DNA from: Carex sylvatica
Lineage: Eukaryota > Streptophyta > Magnoliopsida > Poales > Cyperaceae
Length of the DNA: 27,772 nucleotides
Direction: 5' to 3'
Assembly: GCA_964058845.1 (NCBI GenBank)
Contig: CAXKVR010000736.1
Location: 1 to 27,772, forward strand
Shown: positions 1 through 8,548 of the stretch, piece after piece
How the letters are laid out: the number at the start of each line of letters is the position of its first letter
Position numbering within the stretch: the first letter of the stretch is position 1
Notes under the pieces: generated by a model
What the model was told of the DNA's origin: nothing
Databases searched by the model: none
What the model saw: the letters and a program-made list of their open reading frames with translations, nothing else
Made by a program: the position numbers and the translations under genes

Positions 1-1129
1 AGAAATCTCTTGTGAGCAAGAATTACACACGTGTGAATATATGTGATTTGTTTTACCAATTAAGTAGACACTTACTGGTTTTTTCTTTTGAGGAAAGGAC
101 ACTTACGGATAAGGGTAACAAGTAATAAGTGATTTGAATAAAAACAAAGAAGATAAGTGCTAACACTGCAGGCATGTTTTCAATGAAATCTGGAGGCTAG
201 ATCTCCACGTTTTCTTCAAAAAAAAAAAACACTGGAGGCAGGTGCTTCACTCTCATTTGAATACGTAGGACCTATAAAGTGTGAGGTTGGTATGGTAGGA
301 GCTCTGTTTCTCTTCACGCGTGATGCGAGATCTTGGCACTTAGTGACGAATTTGATCGATCAAAATGTGTTTAATATATGTAGTTATAAAATCAAATTTG
401 AAAATTGATAACTTTTTGTGTGCACGTAGAGAAAATAACATAGATCACATCTAACAGTTAAAATTTTTGTTATTAGAAAATTAAAAAGTGGAGACATAAT
501 GAAGACACAAAAATTACATAAATTTGAACCCTCTTCTATGTTATCACTCAAAAAAACCTTTTTTATGTTATGCTGACCTGCAAAATATTATTATCAATTT
601 CAACTTGTATCAAGATATAACTGCAATGAAGCCCAATAATTTACAAGATTTGCCTTCGGATTTTGCACAGTTTAAACAAGAGGGGGGAAGGGATGGTTTT
701 ATCTATCCTATTTTCTTTTTTGTCGGAATAAAATAATAAAAATATAGCGAACAAAAGAAAATAATAAAACTCTTGATTGCAATTGAAAGTCATGTAGTGG
801 AAGTTTGATGTGTGCTGTCAACAGAGAAATCTACCTGATCAACAGGGATCCCAGAAACATCTACAGAGTGCTGTCAATGATGTCAGTTGAAATAGACATT
901 TCACCGATAACAGGCACAAAATTGACTATATATTGGAAATAAATCGATCTGCTGTTATTCCTTGGGAATGACAGGAACCCGTTATTCCGATTCTAATCGT
1001 TCTTCAAACTTTTTCATGCGCGAATCTAAACAAAGTAAGTTTTTAATGCACGAATTTTAACAAAGATTAACGGTTGGGATCAAAATAATAGGTTCCTGTT
1101 ATTACAAAGGAAAGCATAACGTCTAAGAC
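1..1129. other. Upstream intergenic DNA, no gene recognised
   Basis: No coding region is supported. The one short open frame (524-736, 70 codons) has low-complexity composition and no recognisable motif. From about 705 onward the sequence resembles, in inverted orientation, the promoter relic at 3886-5475. For example, 769-806 matches the reverse complement of 5297-5350, and 850-895 matches the reverse complement of 4110-4160. This part is therefore the distal promoter of the GRAS gene at 1725. Positions 1-700 are AT-rich and I recognise nothing in them. Confidence 0.5.
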
Positions 1130-1276
1130 TGGTGACTAGCTGTGATGCTCACTAGAAAAATTCCAAACGTCTCAAACTCTCAATATAATAACTAAAGGAC
1201 TAAAGGAGCTTCTTCCTCAAGTCTCAGCTGGACCGCTCTAGGCTAGCTAACTGGTGAATGGTGACGCTCCTTCGAG
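1130..1276 (+). promoter_or_regulatory. Core promoter and 5' leader exon of first GRAS gene
   Basis: This block is shared with the region before the second GRAS gene (23930-24041) and, inverted, with the relic at 3935-4060. The common core reads AGCTTCTTCCTCAAG followed by a CGCTCTAG-like stretch, and it ends at a GT splice donor (GAG|GTATG, donor at 1277). The two other copies have a TATA-like CTCCCTATAAMAACCCC about 50 bp before the core. Here the same position reads ACTAGAAAAATTCC, so the TATA motif looks eroded, and ATATAATA near 1183 may substitute. The leader-exon assignment is inferred from conservation plus matching donor and acceptor sites. No transcript data are available. Confidence 0.5.
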
Positions 1277-1681
1277 GTATGTTGGAAAAATCTCTCTCTG
1301 AACCATTTAACATTTATTTTTTTGACAAAATACTATTTCGCAATTGTAAGCCTTAGTTTGTGACAACCTTATTTTGAGCAAAAACTTGAAGAGTTTATAA
1401 TTTTTCTTTGGAGAAAGATCTTCACAATGGTATTATTATTAAATTTAATAGAATATCCTTATATTAACAAGGGGATCTTTAAAATTCCGTAGTTTCAGGC
1501 TTTCAGCATCATTTTGAAAATTTGGGAAGTTGTATTTTTAATAAGTCTGTAAATTGTCACTTTTTGTCCGACAAAACTTGCATATTACATGCAACATTTT
1601 TGTATGCTCGTAAAATATTTCACTGAATAGTATTATTCAACAGTTTCACATCACTAATTAGATTCATTTATGGAATTTTAG
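1277..1681 (+). other. Predicted intron in the 5' leader of the first GRAS gene
   Basis: The interval begins GTATG at 1277 and ends TTTTAG at 1681, 43 bp before the start codon. The acceptor region and the short second leader segment (TCTGTCAATCAAATTT) are conserved before the second GRAS gene and in the pseudogenes. Leader introns are common in LISCL GRAS genes, whose coding region is usually a single exon. A conserved motif, ATATTAACAAGGGGATCT (1461-1478), recurs in the upstream region of the split GRAS pseudogene. The splice prediction is inference. Confidence 0.45.
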
Positions 1682-1724
1682 ATCATATTTTCTGTCAATC
1701 AAATTTTGGAAGGCTTCAAGCAAC

Positions 1725-3683
1725 ATGGCTTTGCCGAAAAAGAACAACTCAGGGTCTTTTAAGCCGAATGAATTACACGGTTCCATTGATAATTATAATC
1801 ACACAAACTTCTCACAAATTATCTCCGAAAAATACCCATACAACAACCTTTCTCTGAACCAACATGAGAAGACTGATATACTTTTAGATCCAACACTAGA
1901 CTACATAAGCCGGTATTTATTGGAGGATGATATAGATGAAAAGATTACTGTTTATCAAGAGGCCGTCCTTAGGGACATGGAGAAACCTTTTTATGATATC
2001 CTTGGAAAAAAGTATCCACCACCACAAGATAATCAATTGGTATCAAAACAATCAAAGATAAATCCTAATTTCACAATTTCTGTTTTAAAAGATGAAGTGG
2101 GTGTAGAAGAAGAAGGACACCCGCGTATAGAGAACTTGTTGGCTACTGAATTTCAGAGAGGAGTAGAAGAAGGATTGAAATTCCTTCCGAATCACAATAG
2201 ATTGTCGATTGATTTGCAAGTGAGCAATCTTACACTTGATCCATTGAAGAAATGGGAGAGCAACAAATCACTTGATTTCAGATTAGGGGAAGAGAATAAA
2301 AGTGGTTTGCTAGATAGGTCTAAGGGTAAAAAGAGTTCAAATGATTTAGATAGGGACCTTTCAGAGGAGCGAAGTCGCAAAATACCCTTGGTCTCCCATG
2401 ACGAAACAATTAGAGATGAGATGTTTGATAAAATACTACTATACCAAGGGGAAAACTGTCTAAGAGAAGAAATAGCCAGCCTAAAAGAAATCAAGGAGCT
2501 CGACGCAAACTTGTCATATAGTGAAAATCAAAACCAACACGAGCATATCAATCTCAAAACACTCCTCATTTCTTGTGCAGAAGCCATATCTATTAATGAT
2601 AAAAAGATTGCTAGTGAACTTATAAAACAAATAAGGAAGGAAGCATCTCCTATTGGAGATGGGATCCAAAGGCTTGCATGTATTCTTGTTGATGGACTAG
2701 AGGCACGCTTGGCTGGTTCAGGAAGTGCAACCTATCATCAATATGTCACAAGGCAAGTACACACCATTGACTATCTGAAAGCCTATTATATGTGCTCGAG
2801 GGTATCTCCCGATATGAGAGTTTCATATCATTTTGCTAATGAGAGTATTCTCAGTGCCATAGGCAATGCATCAAAAATCCATGTGGTTGATTTTGGCATT
2901 ACTTTTGGATTCCAATGGCCGTCTCTTATCCAATCACTTGCAAAAATAAAAGTTGCCCCCCCGAAACTCCGAATTACTGGGGTAGATTTGCCTCGACCGG
3001 GATTTCACCCCGCAGAAAGAATCAATGAGACAGGAAGGAGGTTGGAAGATTATGCTCGAAGTTTTGGAGTTCCCTTTGAGTATCAAGGGATTGCCTCACA
3101 TTGGGACTCCATTTGTATGGATGATCTTAGTATAAATGATGATGAAGTGCTTATAGTTAATACTATGTATAGCTTAGGTAGAGTAAAGGACGAACCTTTA
3201 TTGGACAGGAATAATCCTAGGAATAAACTCATGGATCTAATTCAAAAGACCAAACCAAAGGTTTTTGTTCAAGGAATATGGAACGTTTCCTTCAGTCCCT
3301 TCTTTATCACACGGTTTAGAGAGGTTTTGTTGCAGTTCTCCAGGTATTTTGACATGCTTGACACGTTGGTCCCCCGAAACTACAAGCATAGGCAAGTAGT
3401 GGAAAGAGAAATGTTGGCTCCTTCTATAATTAATCTGATAGCATGCGAAGGATCAGATTTGGTTGTAAGACTAGAGAACTACAAGCAGTGGCACAAGCGA
3501 AATTTGCAGACTGGATTTGAACCGTTTTCGGTAGACCCATATGTAGTTAAAGAATGCCGTCAAATGGTTAGAAATGATTATAACGAGGGATTTTTTATTG
3601 AAGAAGATTGCAATTGGTTCCTTTGGGGTTGGAAGGGTAATATATTATATGCTATTTCATTGTGGAAACCTAAAGTAGAATAA
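1725..3683 (+). CDS. GRAS family transcription regulator, LISCL (SCL9/14/33-like) subfamily
   Basis: This uninterrupted 652-residue frame encodes a GRAS protein. The C-terminal GRAS domain runs from about residue 275 to 652. It contains leucine-rich region I (INLKTLLISCAEAI, about 275), the VHIID-type motif (IHVVDFGITFGFQWP, about 384), the PFYRE region with its FFITRF stretch, and the terminal SAW motif (WFLWGWKGNILYAISLWKP). The N-terminal half is acidic and poorly ordered, with an LLDPTLDYISRYLLEDD motif near residues 53-70 that matches the repeated activation-type motif of LISCL proteins. Length and single-exon structure fit that subfamily. Its characterised member SCL14 is a nuclear coactivator that works with TGA bZIP factors on detoxification genes. 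Any such role here is inference. The ATG follows CAAGCAAC, conserved in all copies. Compared with the second gene it has a short deletion near residue 127. A full-length paralogue lies at 25240. Confidence 0.93.
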   Translation: MALPKKNNSGSFKPNELHGSIDNYNHTNFSQIISEKYPYNNLSLNQHEKTDILLDPTLDYISRYLLEDDIDEKITVYQEAVLRDMEKPFYDILGKKYPPPQDNQLVSKQSKINPNFTISVLKDEVGVEEEGHPRIENLLATEFQRGVEEGLKFLPNHNRLSIDLQVSNLTLDPLKKWESNKSLDFRLGEENKSGLLDRSKGKKSSNDLDRDLSEERSRKIPLVSHDETIRDEMFDKILLYQGENCLREEIASLKEIKELDANLSYSENQNQHEHINLKTLLISCAEAISINDKKIASELIKQIRKEASPIGDGIQRLACILVDGLEARLAGSGSATYHQYVTRQVHTIDYLKAYYMCSRVSPDMRVSYHFANESILSAIGNASKIHVVDFGITFGFQWPSLIQSLAKIKVAPPKLRITGVDLPRPGFHPAERINETGRRLEDYARSFGVPFEYQGIASHWDSICMDDLSINDDEVLIVNTMYSLGRVKDEPLLDRNNPRNKLMDLIQKTKPKVFVQGIWNVSFSPFFITRFREVLLQFSRYFDMLDTLVPRNYKHRQVVEREMLAPSIINLIACEGSDLVVRLENYKQWHKRNLQTGFEPFSVDPYVVKECRQMVRNDYNEGFFIEEDCNWFLWGWKGNILYAISLWKPKVE

Positions 3684-3885
3684 GTTTCGAGGTGATCTTC
3701 TAGGTAGATTACAGAACTTTGATATTTTTATGTACTTATCTAACAAAGCACTCAGTTATGTACCAAAATGTAGACTATAAATTTAACAACTCTATATGTT
3801 TTTATTTTTCTTCTTGCCACTTTTTCTTTTATTATTTGTAGACTAGGATTTTAATTTTATAACATCCCTTAGAGCAATTGAGATT
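3684..3885 (+). repeat. 3' flank of first GRAS gene, homologous to other GRAS 3' flanks
   Basis: This flank aligns with 27205-27400 after the second GRAS gene and, inverted, with 6480-6660 after the minus-strand pseudogene. Shared landmarks are ATGTACTT, ACAAAGCACTCA, TATGTACC.AAATGTAGACTA, GCTTGCCACTTTT and TGTAGACTAGGATTTTAA. It should contain the 3' untranslated region. Homology to the second gene's flank stops near 3885, where an inverted promoter copy begins, so this is a duplication junction. Confidence 0.6.
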
Positions 3886-4428
3886 TGAACTTCTCCGTTT
3901 ATTATTTCATCCAGAGAAATAATTTTCCAGCATACCTTAAAAGAGCATTACCAGTTAGGTAGAGCGTCGAGGCTTGAGGAAGAAGCTCATTTAGACATTA
4001 TAATATGAAGTTTGGGGTTTTTATAGGGAGAGAGATCATCACAGCTAACAATCAGTCATAGAGGATATGTTGCTTACCAGACCGTCAACATTGTGAAATA
4101 TTTGCTAGGTATTGGTAAAATGTCTAGTTCAACTGAGATCATTGACAGTACCGTAGAGTTTTCATGGGTCTCTGTTGACTTCATGTAGTAAAGTTTTTCG
4201 AACTGATGATTAGATGATATGGCATGTATATTTGGATATCTGAAAAAACATCCTGATATGGTCACTAATCTCAAACTTCCACCACATGCCTTTAATTGGT
4301 AAAATATCTATTTCTAATTAATGACATCATTGACAGTACTGTAGAGTTTTCAAGGGTCTATGCATGTTGACTTCAGGGAGTACACTTTTTCCAATTGATG
4401 ATAAGACAATATGGCATGTGTTTTGGAG

Positions 4429-4611
4429 CCGTATCCCCTTAGGTACCTGAGGGAACAATTACAAAAGAACGATCTGGATTTAGTTCCAGCCGGATCAAAA
4501 AGAATTTAGTGTCTATTGTAGATAAAGGCTCTGAATTTTAAGATCCGTGCAAGAGTTAAAAGACGGTTTGAATTTCCTAATTGTACCCTCAGGTCTCATG
4601 AGGTGATACGG
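4429..4611. mobile_element. Small non-autonomous DNA transposon (MITE), 183 bp
   Basis: The ends are imperfect inverted repeats of about 33-34 bp. The left end (4429-4461) starts CCGTATCCCCTTAGG, and the right end (4578-4611) reads CCGTATCACCTCATG on the other strand. Both continue into CCTGAGGG.ACAATTA. The interior has no coding capacity. It interrupts the inverted GRAS promoter relic, because the surrounding motif ATGGCATGT.TTTTGGA appears unbroken in the neighbouring sub-copy at 4220-4240. No exact target duplication could be defined, so the superfamily is left open. Confidence 0.65.
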
Positions 4612-4650
4612 ATTCATGTATTTTTGGATAGGTTAAAGAATATCCTTCCA

Positions 4651-5267
4651 GTCAACGAGACGGGTGAACGAGAGAGAAATTTTGGGCGATCCATAGGGTT
4701 TGACAGCCAGCCGCCTCTGTTTTCTCTCTTCTCAACTCCTTTCAACTTCATCCTTTTCATTACTTGTAAATTTCATTCTCAATACAATACCTTCCCTCTT
4801 TCTCGATACTATCTTCTCGAGCGGAGAGAGAATAAGAGAGAGGAGAGGAATCGGAGCCGATCAGAGCCGATCGGAGCCGATCAGAGCCGATCGGAGCCGA
4901 TCAGAGCCGATCGGAGCCGAAAGTGCGGTATCATCGGAGCTTGGCGCATAGAGTCTCATCTTGATCGGAGCACGACGGTGAGTAGATCCGGCTATCGGAG
5001 TGCGACGGCAGTTGGAAGAGCGGATCCGGTCGTTGAGCGAGATGAAGATTAAGGTATTAGAGCGATTATGAGTGTATATATGTAAGATTAGAAGAGTAGA
5101 TCTAAGAATTTAGAAGGTGATTAAGGGTGATTAGAGTAATTTTGAGATTAGAGGATTTTGTGCGAAAAAGAAATAAATTTAGGAATTAGAGTCGCTTGAC
5201 TCGTTGTAAATATGTTTTCTATCAATCGAATTGTTAGTAGGCATTAAAGCCGCCAATCTTAAAAAAG
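4651..5267 (+). mobile_element. Retroposed sequence with 13-15 bp target duplication
   Basis: The motif AAGAATATCCTTCCA occurs on both sides (4636-4650 and 5268-5282). The insertion ends in a short A-rich tail (CTTAAAAAAG) just before the second copy, as expected for LINE-driven retroposition. The empty site can be reconstructed because a neighbouring promoter sub-copy near 4225-4260 runs through it without interruption. The insert contains a pyrimidine-rich leader-like part (4715-4830), a 10-bp tandem repeat (4854-4923) and an AT-rich 3' part. It has no convincing coding region. It could be a processed transcript of an unknown gene or an unusual SINE. Confidence 0.55.
4854..4923 (+). repeat. 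10-bp tandem repeat GAGCCGATCR, about seven copies
   Basis: Units alternate strictly between GAGCCGATCA and GAGCCGATCG, so the true period is 20 bp, with the last unit degenerating to GAGCCGAAAG. Each unit carries a GATC palindrome. The array lies within the retroposed insert and explains the repetitive RSEPIGADQ-type peptide seen when it is translated. Confidence 0.9.
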
Positions 5268-5282
5268 AAGAATATCCTTCCA

Positions 5283-5428
5283 TCAGCATATGGTCACTAA
5301 TGTCAAACTTCCACCGCATGCGTTCAATTGCAATCAAGAGCTTTCTCACGTTATGTCAGCATATGGTCACGAATGTAAAACTTCCACCGCATGCCTTCAA
5401 TTGCAATCAAGAGCTTTCTCACGTTATG
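5283..5428. repeat. 73-bp direct tandem duplication
   Basis: The two copies (5283-5355 and 5356-5428) start TCAGCATATGGTCAC and end TCTCACGTTATG, with only a few mismatches. They belong to the inverted GRAS promoter relic. A shorter relative of the unit occurs at 4255-4305. Confidence 0.85.
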
Positions 5429-5475
5429 TCCTTTTGTTCTCTGTGTTTTATTATTTAGTTCCAACAAAAAAAAAA

Positions 5476-6003
5476 ATGAGCTTGAAAGATTGTATCCACG
5501 GTTTACAAAAGTCCAATGCGCTTAAAACAAATGAGCTTGAAGGTAAAAAATGAAAGCTAAGGTAAACGAAAACAAGATGAATTCCCTGAATGGGAAAATC
5601 TAAAAAACCAAAATAAAAAATTTAATACTTCAAACAGAAGCTCTCTGGGTCGTCTCCCCTTCGTACCAGGACCAATCCGTACACATCCGGTACTATCTTT
5701 AATCTGTCCATGCAGCAGTTTATTTTTACCAGTAGCATTTGTACCAGCACCAGTTCAGCATGTTCGTACCAGCACCAGTCCGTACCAGTTCGGTATGCTC
5801 TTTCCTCTGTCTAGGGAGCATTTTCTTTTTACCAGCTCGTCTGGTTCTCATTTCTGGCCGGGTCTGATCTCAACAATGCAATTCATTAACCCATTAATTG
5901 TTAAACCTCTTTAACACAATACATGGAAGAGCCCTCTTCCCCTAATTTCTGATTTCCCTGCTATTATTTTTGCGTCCTTGGAACAGTGTGATGCCATGTG
6001 GAT
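5476..6003. other. Intergenic DNA, unrecognised
   Basis: No gene is supported. The stretch 5665-5850 contains many TACCAG or GTACC words spaced irregularly, which makes it look like a degraded retrotransposon leader, but no LTR, primer site or coding motif is visible. A 21-bp piece at 5981-6001 (GAAC.GTGTGATGCCATG.GG) recurs at 8281-8301 inside the solo LTR. Confidence 0.4.
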
Positions 6004-6063
6004 CCTTTCTTGTCTATCCTCAATTCACATTCTCTGTTGCTTTGTTACGTCTTGGATGTAACA
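6004..6063 (+). mobile_element. LTR 3'-end fragment, inverted partner of the solo LTR
   Basis: This fragment matches the reverse complement of 8028-8087, the terminal 60 bp of the solo LTR, including TTCAATTCACATTCT-like and GGATGTAACA words. The match continues 12 bp beyond the LTR end into host DNA (TTAAGATAGTAG, 6064-6075, against 8016-8027). The fragment was therefore probably produced by an inverted duplication of the already inserted LTR rather than by a second insertion. Confidence 0.6.
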
Positions 6064-6129
6064 TTAAGATAGTAGTTAATTATTATCCAAGTGTATACAA
6101 GTTCCTCTCATAGCAAATGCTATTTAAAG

Positions 6130-6665
6130 TTTTAGGATCTAACAGTTATTAGAATAATGGGGAGAAAAAACAGAGAGTAGTTATGGGGTGGTTGTAGGAT
6201 AATTAGAGTGACAAGTAGAATAAATTAGCTATAAATATCCATGTAATTCTTGTAATCAATGTGTTCAATGAAATAAATTGCCTTTCTCTTCCCTCTAGTG
6301 TCCTCTTCCCTTCTCTCTACACGCTTCTATCCATTTTATATTAAAATACCAAAAAATTTCACAATTAACTAAAGATTCTACAATTTCCCTCAAACTGACA
6401 TGGCCTACTCATTTGGGTCATGACATGCTCTCAATATCTGTTTGGTTTGGGTGTTCCTCAACATTAGCATTTCTTTTCAAAGATCAATTACTCTAAGGGA
6501 TGTTAAAATTCTAGTCTGCAAATAATAAAGGGAAAAGTAGCAAGAAGAATAATAAAAAGATTATTTGTAAAGTGGTTAAATTCATAGTCTACATTATGGT
6601 ACAAAAATGAGTGATTTGCTAGAGAAGTACATTAAAAGTTTCTAAGTTTATGTAAACTCAGAAAA
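6130..6665 (-). repeat. 3' flank of minus-strand GRAS pseudogene, inverted copy of 27205-27725
   Basis: Read on the minus strand, the order of blocks is the same as after the second GRAS gene: 3' untranslated-type sequence, GTAAGGGATGTTAA, a GGTTTGGGTGTTCC block, then ATATAAAATGGATAGAAG and ATTACATGGATATTT. The distal part (6220-6370) has the look of a decayed LTR, with TATAAATAT followed by AATGAAATAAATTG, but no element boundaries could be set. Confidence 0.6.
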
Positions 6666-7873
6666 TTATTCTACTTTTGGTTTCCACAATGAAATAGCAT
6701 AGAATATGTTATATGTTACCCTTCCAACCCCAAATGAACCAATTGCAATCTTCTTAAAAAAAATGCCTCGTTATAACCATTTCTTACCATTTCACGGCAT
6801 TCTTTCACTACAGGTGGATCTACTGGAAACTGTTCAAAGCCGGTCTTCAAATTTCGCATGTACCACTGTCTGTAGTTCTCCAGTCTTCCGACAATATCTG
6901 ATCCTTCACATGCTATCAGACCAATTATAGGACCTAACATTTCTCTTTCCAATAGTTGCCTATGCTTGCAGTTTCGTGGGACCAACGTGTCAAGCATGTT
7001 GAAATACCTGAAGAACTGTAAGAAAACCTCTCTAAACCATGCGACGAAGAAGGAACCGAAGGATAAGTTGAATATTCCTTGAAAAAAAACCTTAGGTTTG
7101 GTTTCTTGAATCAGATCGATGAGTTCATTCCTAGGATTATTCTAGCCTAATAAAGGTTCATCCCTTACTCTACATAATTTTTTTTTTTTTGAGATAATTA
7201 CTCTACCTAAGTTATGCATAGTATTAACTATAAGCACTTCATCATCATTGATACAAAGATCATCAATACAAATGGACTCACTGTGAGGCTATCCCTTGAT
7301 ACTGAAAAAGAACTCCAAAACTTCGAGCATAATCTTCGTCATTGAATCAAGTGAAAGATTGCTCACTTGGAAATTAATTGACAATTAATTGTGATTTGGA
7401 AGCTTCTATCCTTCTTCTACACCTCTTTGAAATTCAGTAGCCAGCAAGTTCTCTATATGCGGGTGTTGTTCCAAACTATCACTAAAGGTTGGACCCACTT
7501 GATCTTTTAAAACGAAAGTTGTGAAATCAGGATTTACCTTTGATTGTTTCGGTAGCAATTGATTATCTGCTGGTAAAGGTGAATATTTTTCCTCAAGAAT
7601 ATCATAAAAGGGTTTCTCCATGTTCCTGAGAGCTGTTTCTTGATAACCATTAATCTTTTCATCTATATCTTCCTCCAATAAATACCGACTTATGTAGTCT
7701 AGTATTGGATCTAAAAGTATATCAGACTTCTCATGTTGGTTCAGAGAAAGATTGTTGTATGGGCCTTTTTCGAGGATAATTTGTGATAAGTTGGTGTGAT
7801 TACAATTATCAATTGAACCGTACAATTCATTTGACTTGAAAGACCATGAGTTGTTCTCTTTCGGCAAACACAT
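6666..7873 (-). pseudogene. GRAS family (LISCL) pseudogene with internal deletion
   Basis: The minus-strand frame starts at 7873 after the conserved GCAAGCAAC leader and reads MCLPKENNSWSFKSNELYGS. It stays open for 155 codons, covering the LISCL N-terminal motif LLDPILDYISRYLLEEDIDE. It then breaks near 7403. Homology resumes around 7345 directly in the segment before YQGIAS, so leucine region I, VHIID and most of leucine region II, about 750 bp in all, are missing. A 12-base A/T run is inserted near 7177-7190, beside a duplicated TAGAGTAA. The C-terminal part (frame 6716-6997) keeps PFYRE- and SAW-region residues, with a frameshift at the poly-T/A tract near 6757-6763, and a TAA at 6666-6668 aligns with the normal stop. 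It cannot make a functional GRAS domain. Confidence 0.88.
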
Positions 7874-8027
7874 GTTGCTTGCAGCCTTTCAAAATTTGAT
7901 CTAAAATTTGATCATGAAATTAATCAGTAAAGAGAAAATGTTGAATTGCAAAAGTTGTTCTCTTTATGCATCGCAATGTTATGTTAGCACTTAAACAACA
8001 TTTTTATATGTTATGCTACTATCTTAA

Positions 8028-8543
8028 TGTTACATCCACGACGTAACGAAGAAACATAGAATGTGAATTGAACACAGACAAGAAAGAATTCAAGCAATTT
8101 TATTGAAAATTCAGTGGAAACTGGAAAGGGGATACAACGGCCTAAGGGCAAACCTCAACTCAACTACAAAACTACAATATTATTCCCTAATCTAATAACA
8201 GGATAAACTTATAGAGTATTTAGACACGATCCGAAAGAAACAAGAATCAAAAGATCGAAATGGGGAAGCGGATTCCAAACGAACGGTGTGATGCCATGAG
8301 GTGCTGACTCAGCGAACAGATCATCATGGGATCTTCTCGGCTCCTCTGCATTGGTTCACCCTGATCCTGATGATGTGGGGACCATGCTGCAGGGATTCAA
8401 CCTCAGTGCTACTTCATTTAAAGTACATTCTGACTGTACCACTGACATTCTTCTGCGATCTCTTCTTCCTCAACAGCCATTTTGACTGGGTCAATATTGG
8501 CTCTGTTGTTCCCAGTCAAGAATCACGATAAGAGATCGTGACA
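8028..8543 (-). mobile_element. Solo LTR, 516 bp, with 5-bp target duplication
   Basis: In minus orientation it starts TGTCACGATCTCTTATCG and ends GGATGTAACA. It is flanked by the direct repeat CTTAA (8023-8027 and 8544-8548, plus strand). LTR-like features include TAAATACTCTATAAG and a downstream CAATAAAATTGC polyadenylation-type signal. No internal retrotransposon sequence is attached, so it arose by LTR-LTR recombination. It sits about 150 bp upstream of the GRAS pseudogene start, on the same strand. The superfamily (Ty3 or copia) cannot be told from the LTR alone. The short open frame inside it (8301-8531) has no recognisable motif. Confidence 0.8.
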
Positions 8544-8548
8544 CTTAA

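Larger units (their letters stand above)
3886..5475 (-). pseudogene. Inverted GRAS promoter and 5' leader relic without coding region
   Basis: Read on the minus strand, this stretch repeats the upstream region of the first GRAS gene (about 705-1310). It includes distal blocks around 5300-5440, a TATA-like CCTATAAAAACCCC near 4015-4030, the conserved leader core AGCTTCTTCCTCAAG near 3972-3990, and a GT donor at 3935 (TTTTAAG|GTATGC). It breaks off just past the donor, before any coding sequence, and joins the 3' flank of the first GRAS gene tail to tail. It therefore points antisense into that gene. Two later insertions interrupt it: a MITE (4429-4611) and a retroposed sequence (4651-5267). 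Some promoter sub-blocks are duplicated, for example 4100-4300 against 4320-4420. Confidence 0.65.

Noticed and set aside
524..736. 70-codon open frame in the far upstream region
   Set aside because: It has low-complexity composition, no motif, no paralogue in the other GRAS flanks and no supporting signals.
2192..2494. 100-codon minus-strand frame opposite the first GRAS gene
   Set aside because: It is the antisense shadow of conserved GRAS coding sequence. Similar shadows occur at 25600-25782 and 26790-27017.
4603..5052. 149-codon open frame with RSEPIGADQ repeats
   Set aside because: It is created by the 10-bp tandem repeat and an overlapping frame gives a similar peptide. There is no conserved motif, and its start lies partly in a MITE.
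8301..8531. 76-codon frame around 8.3-8.5 kb
   Set aside because: It lies within the solo LTR on the strand opposite to its transcription and has no motif.
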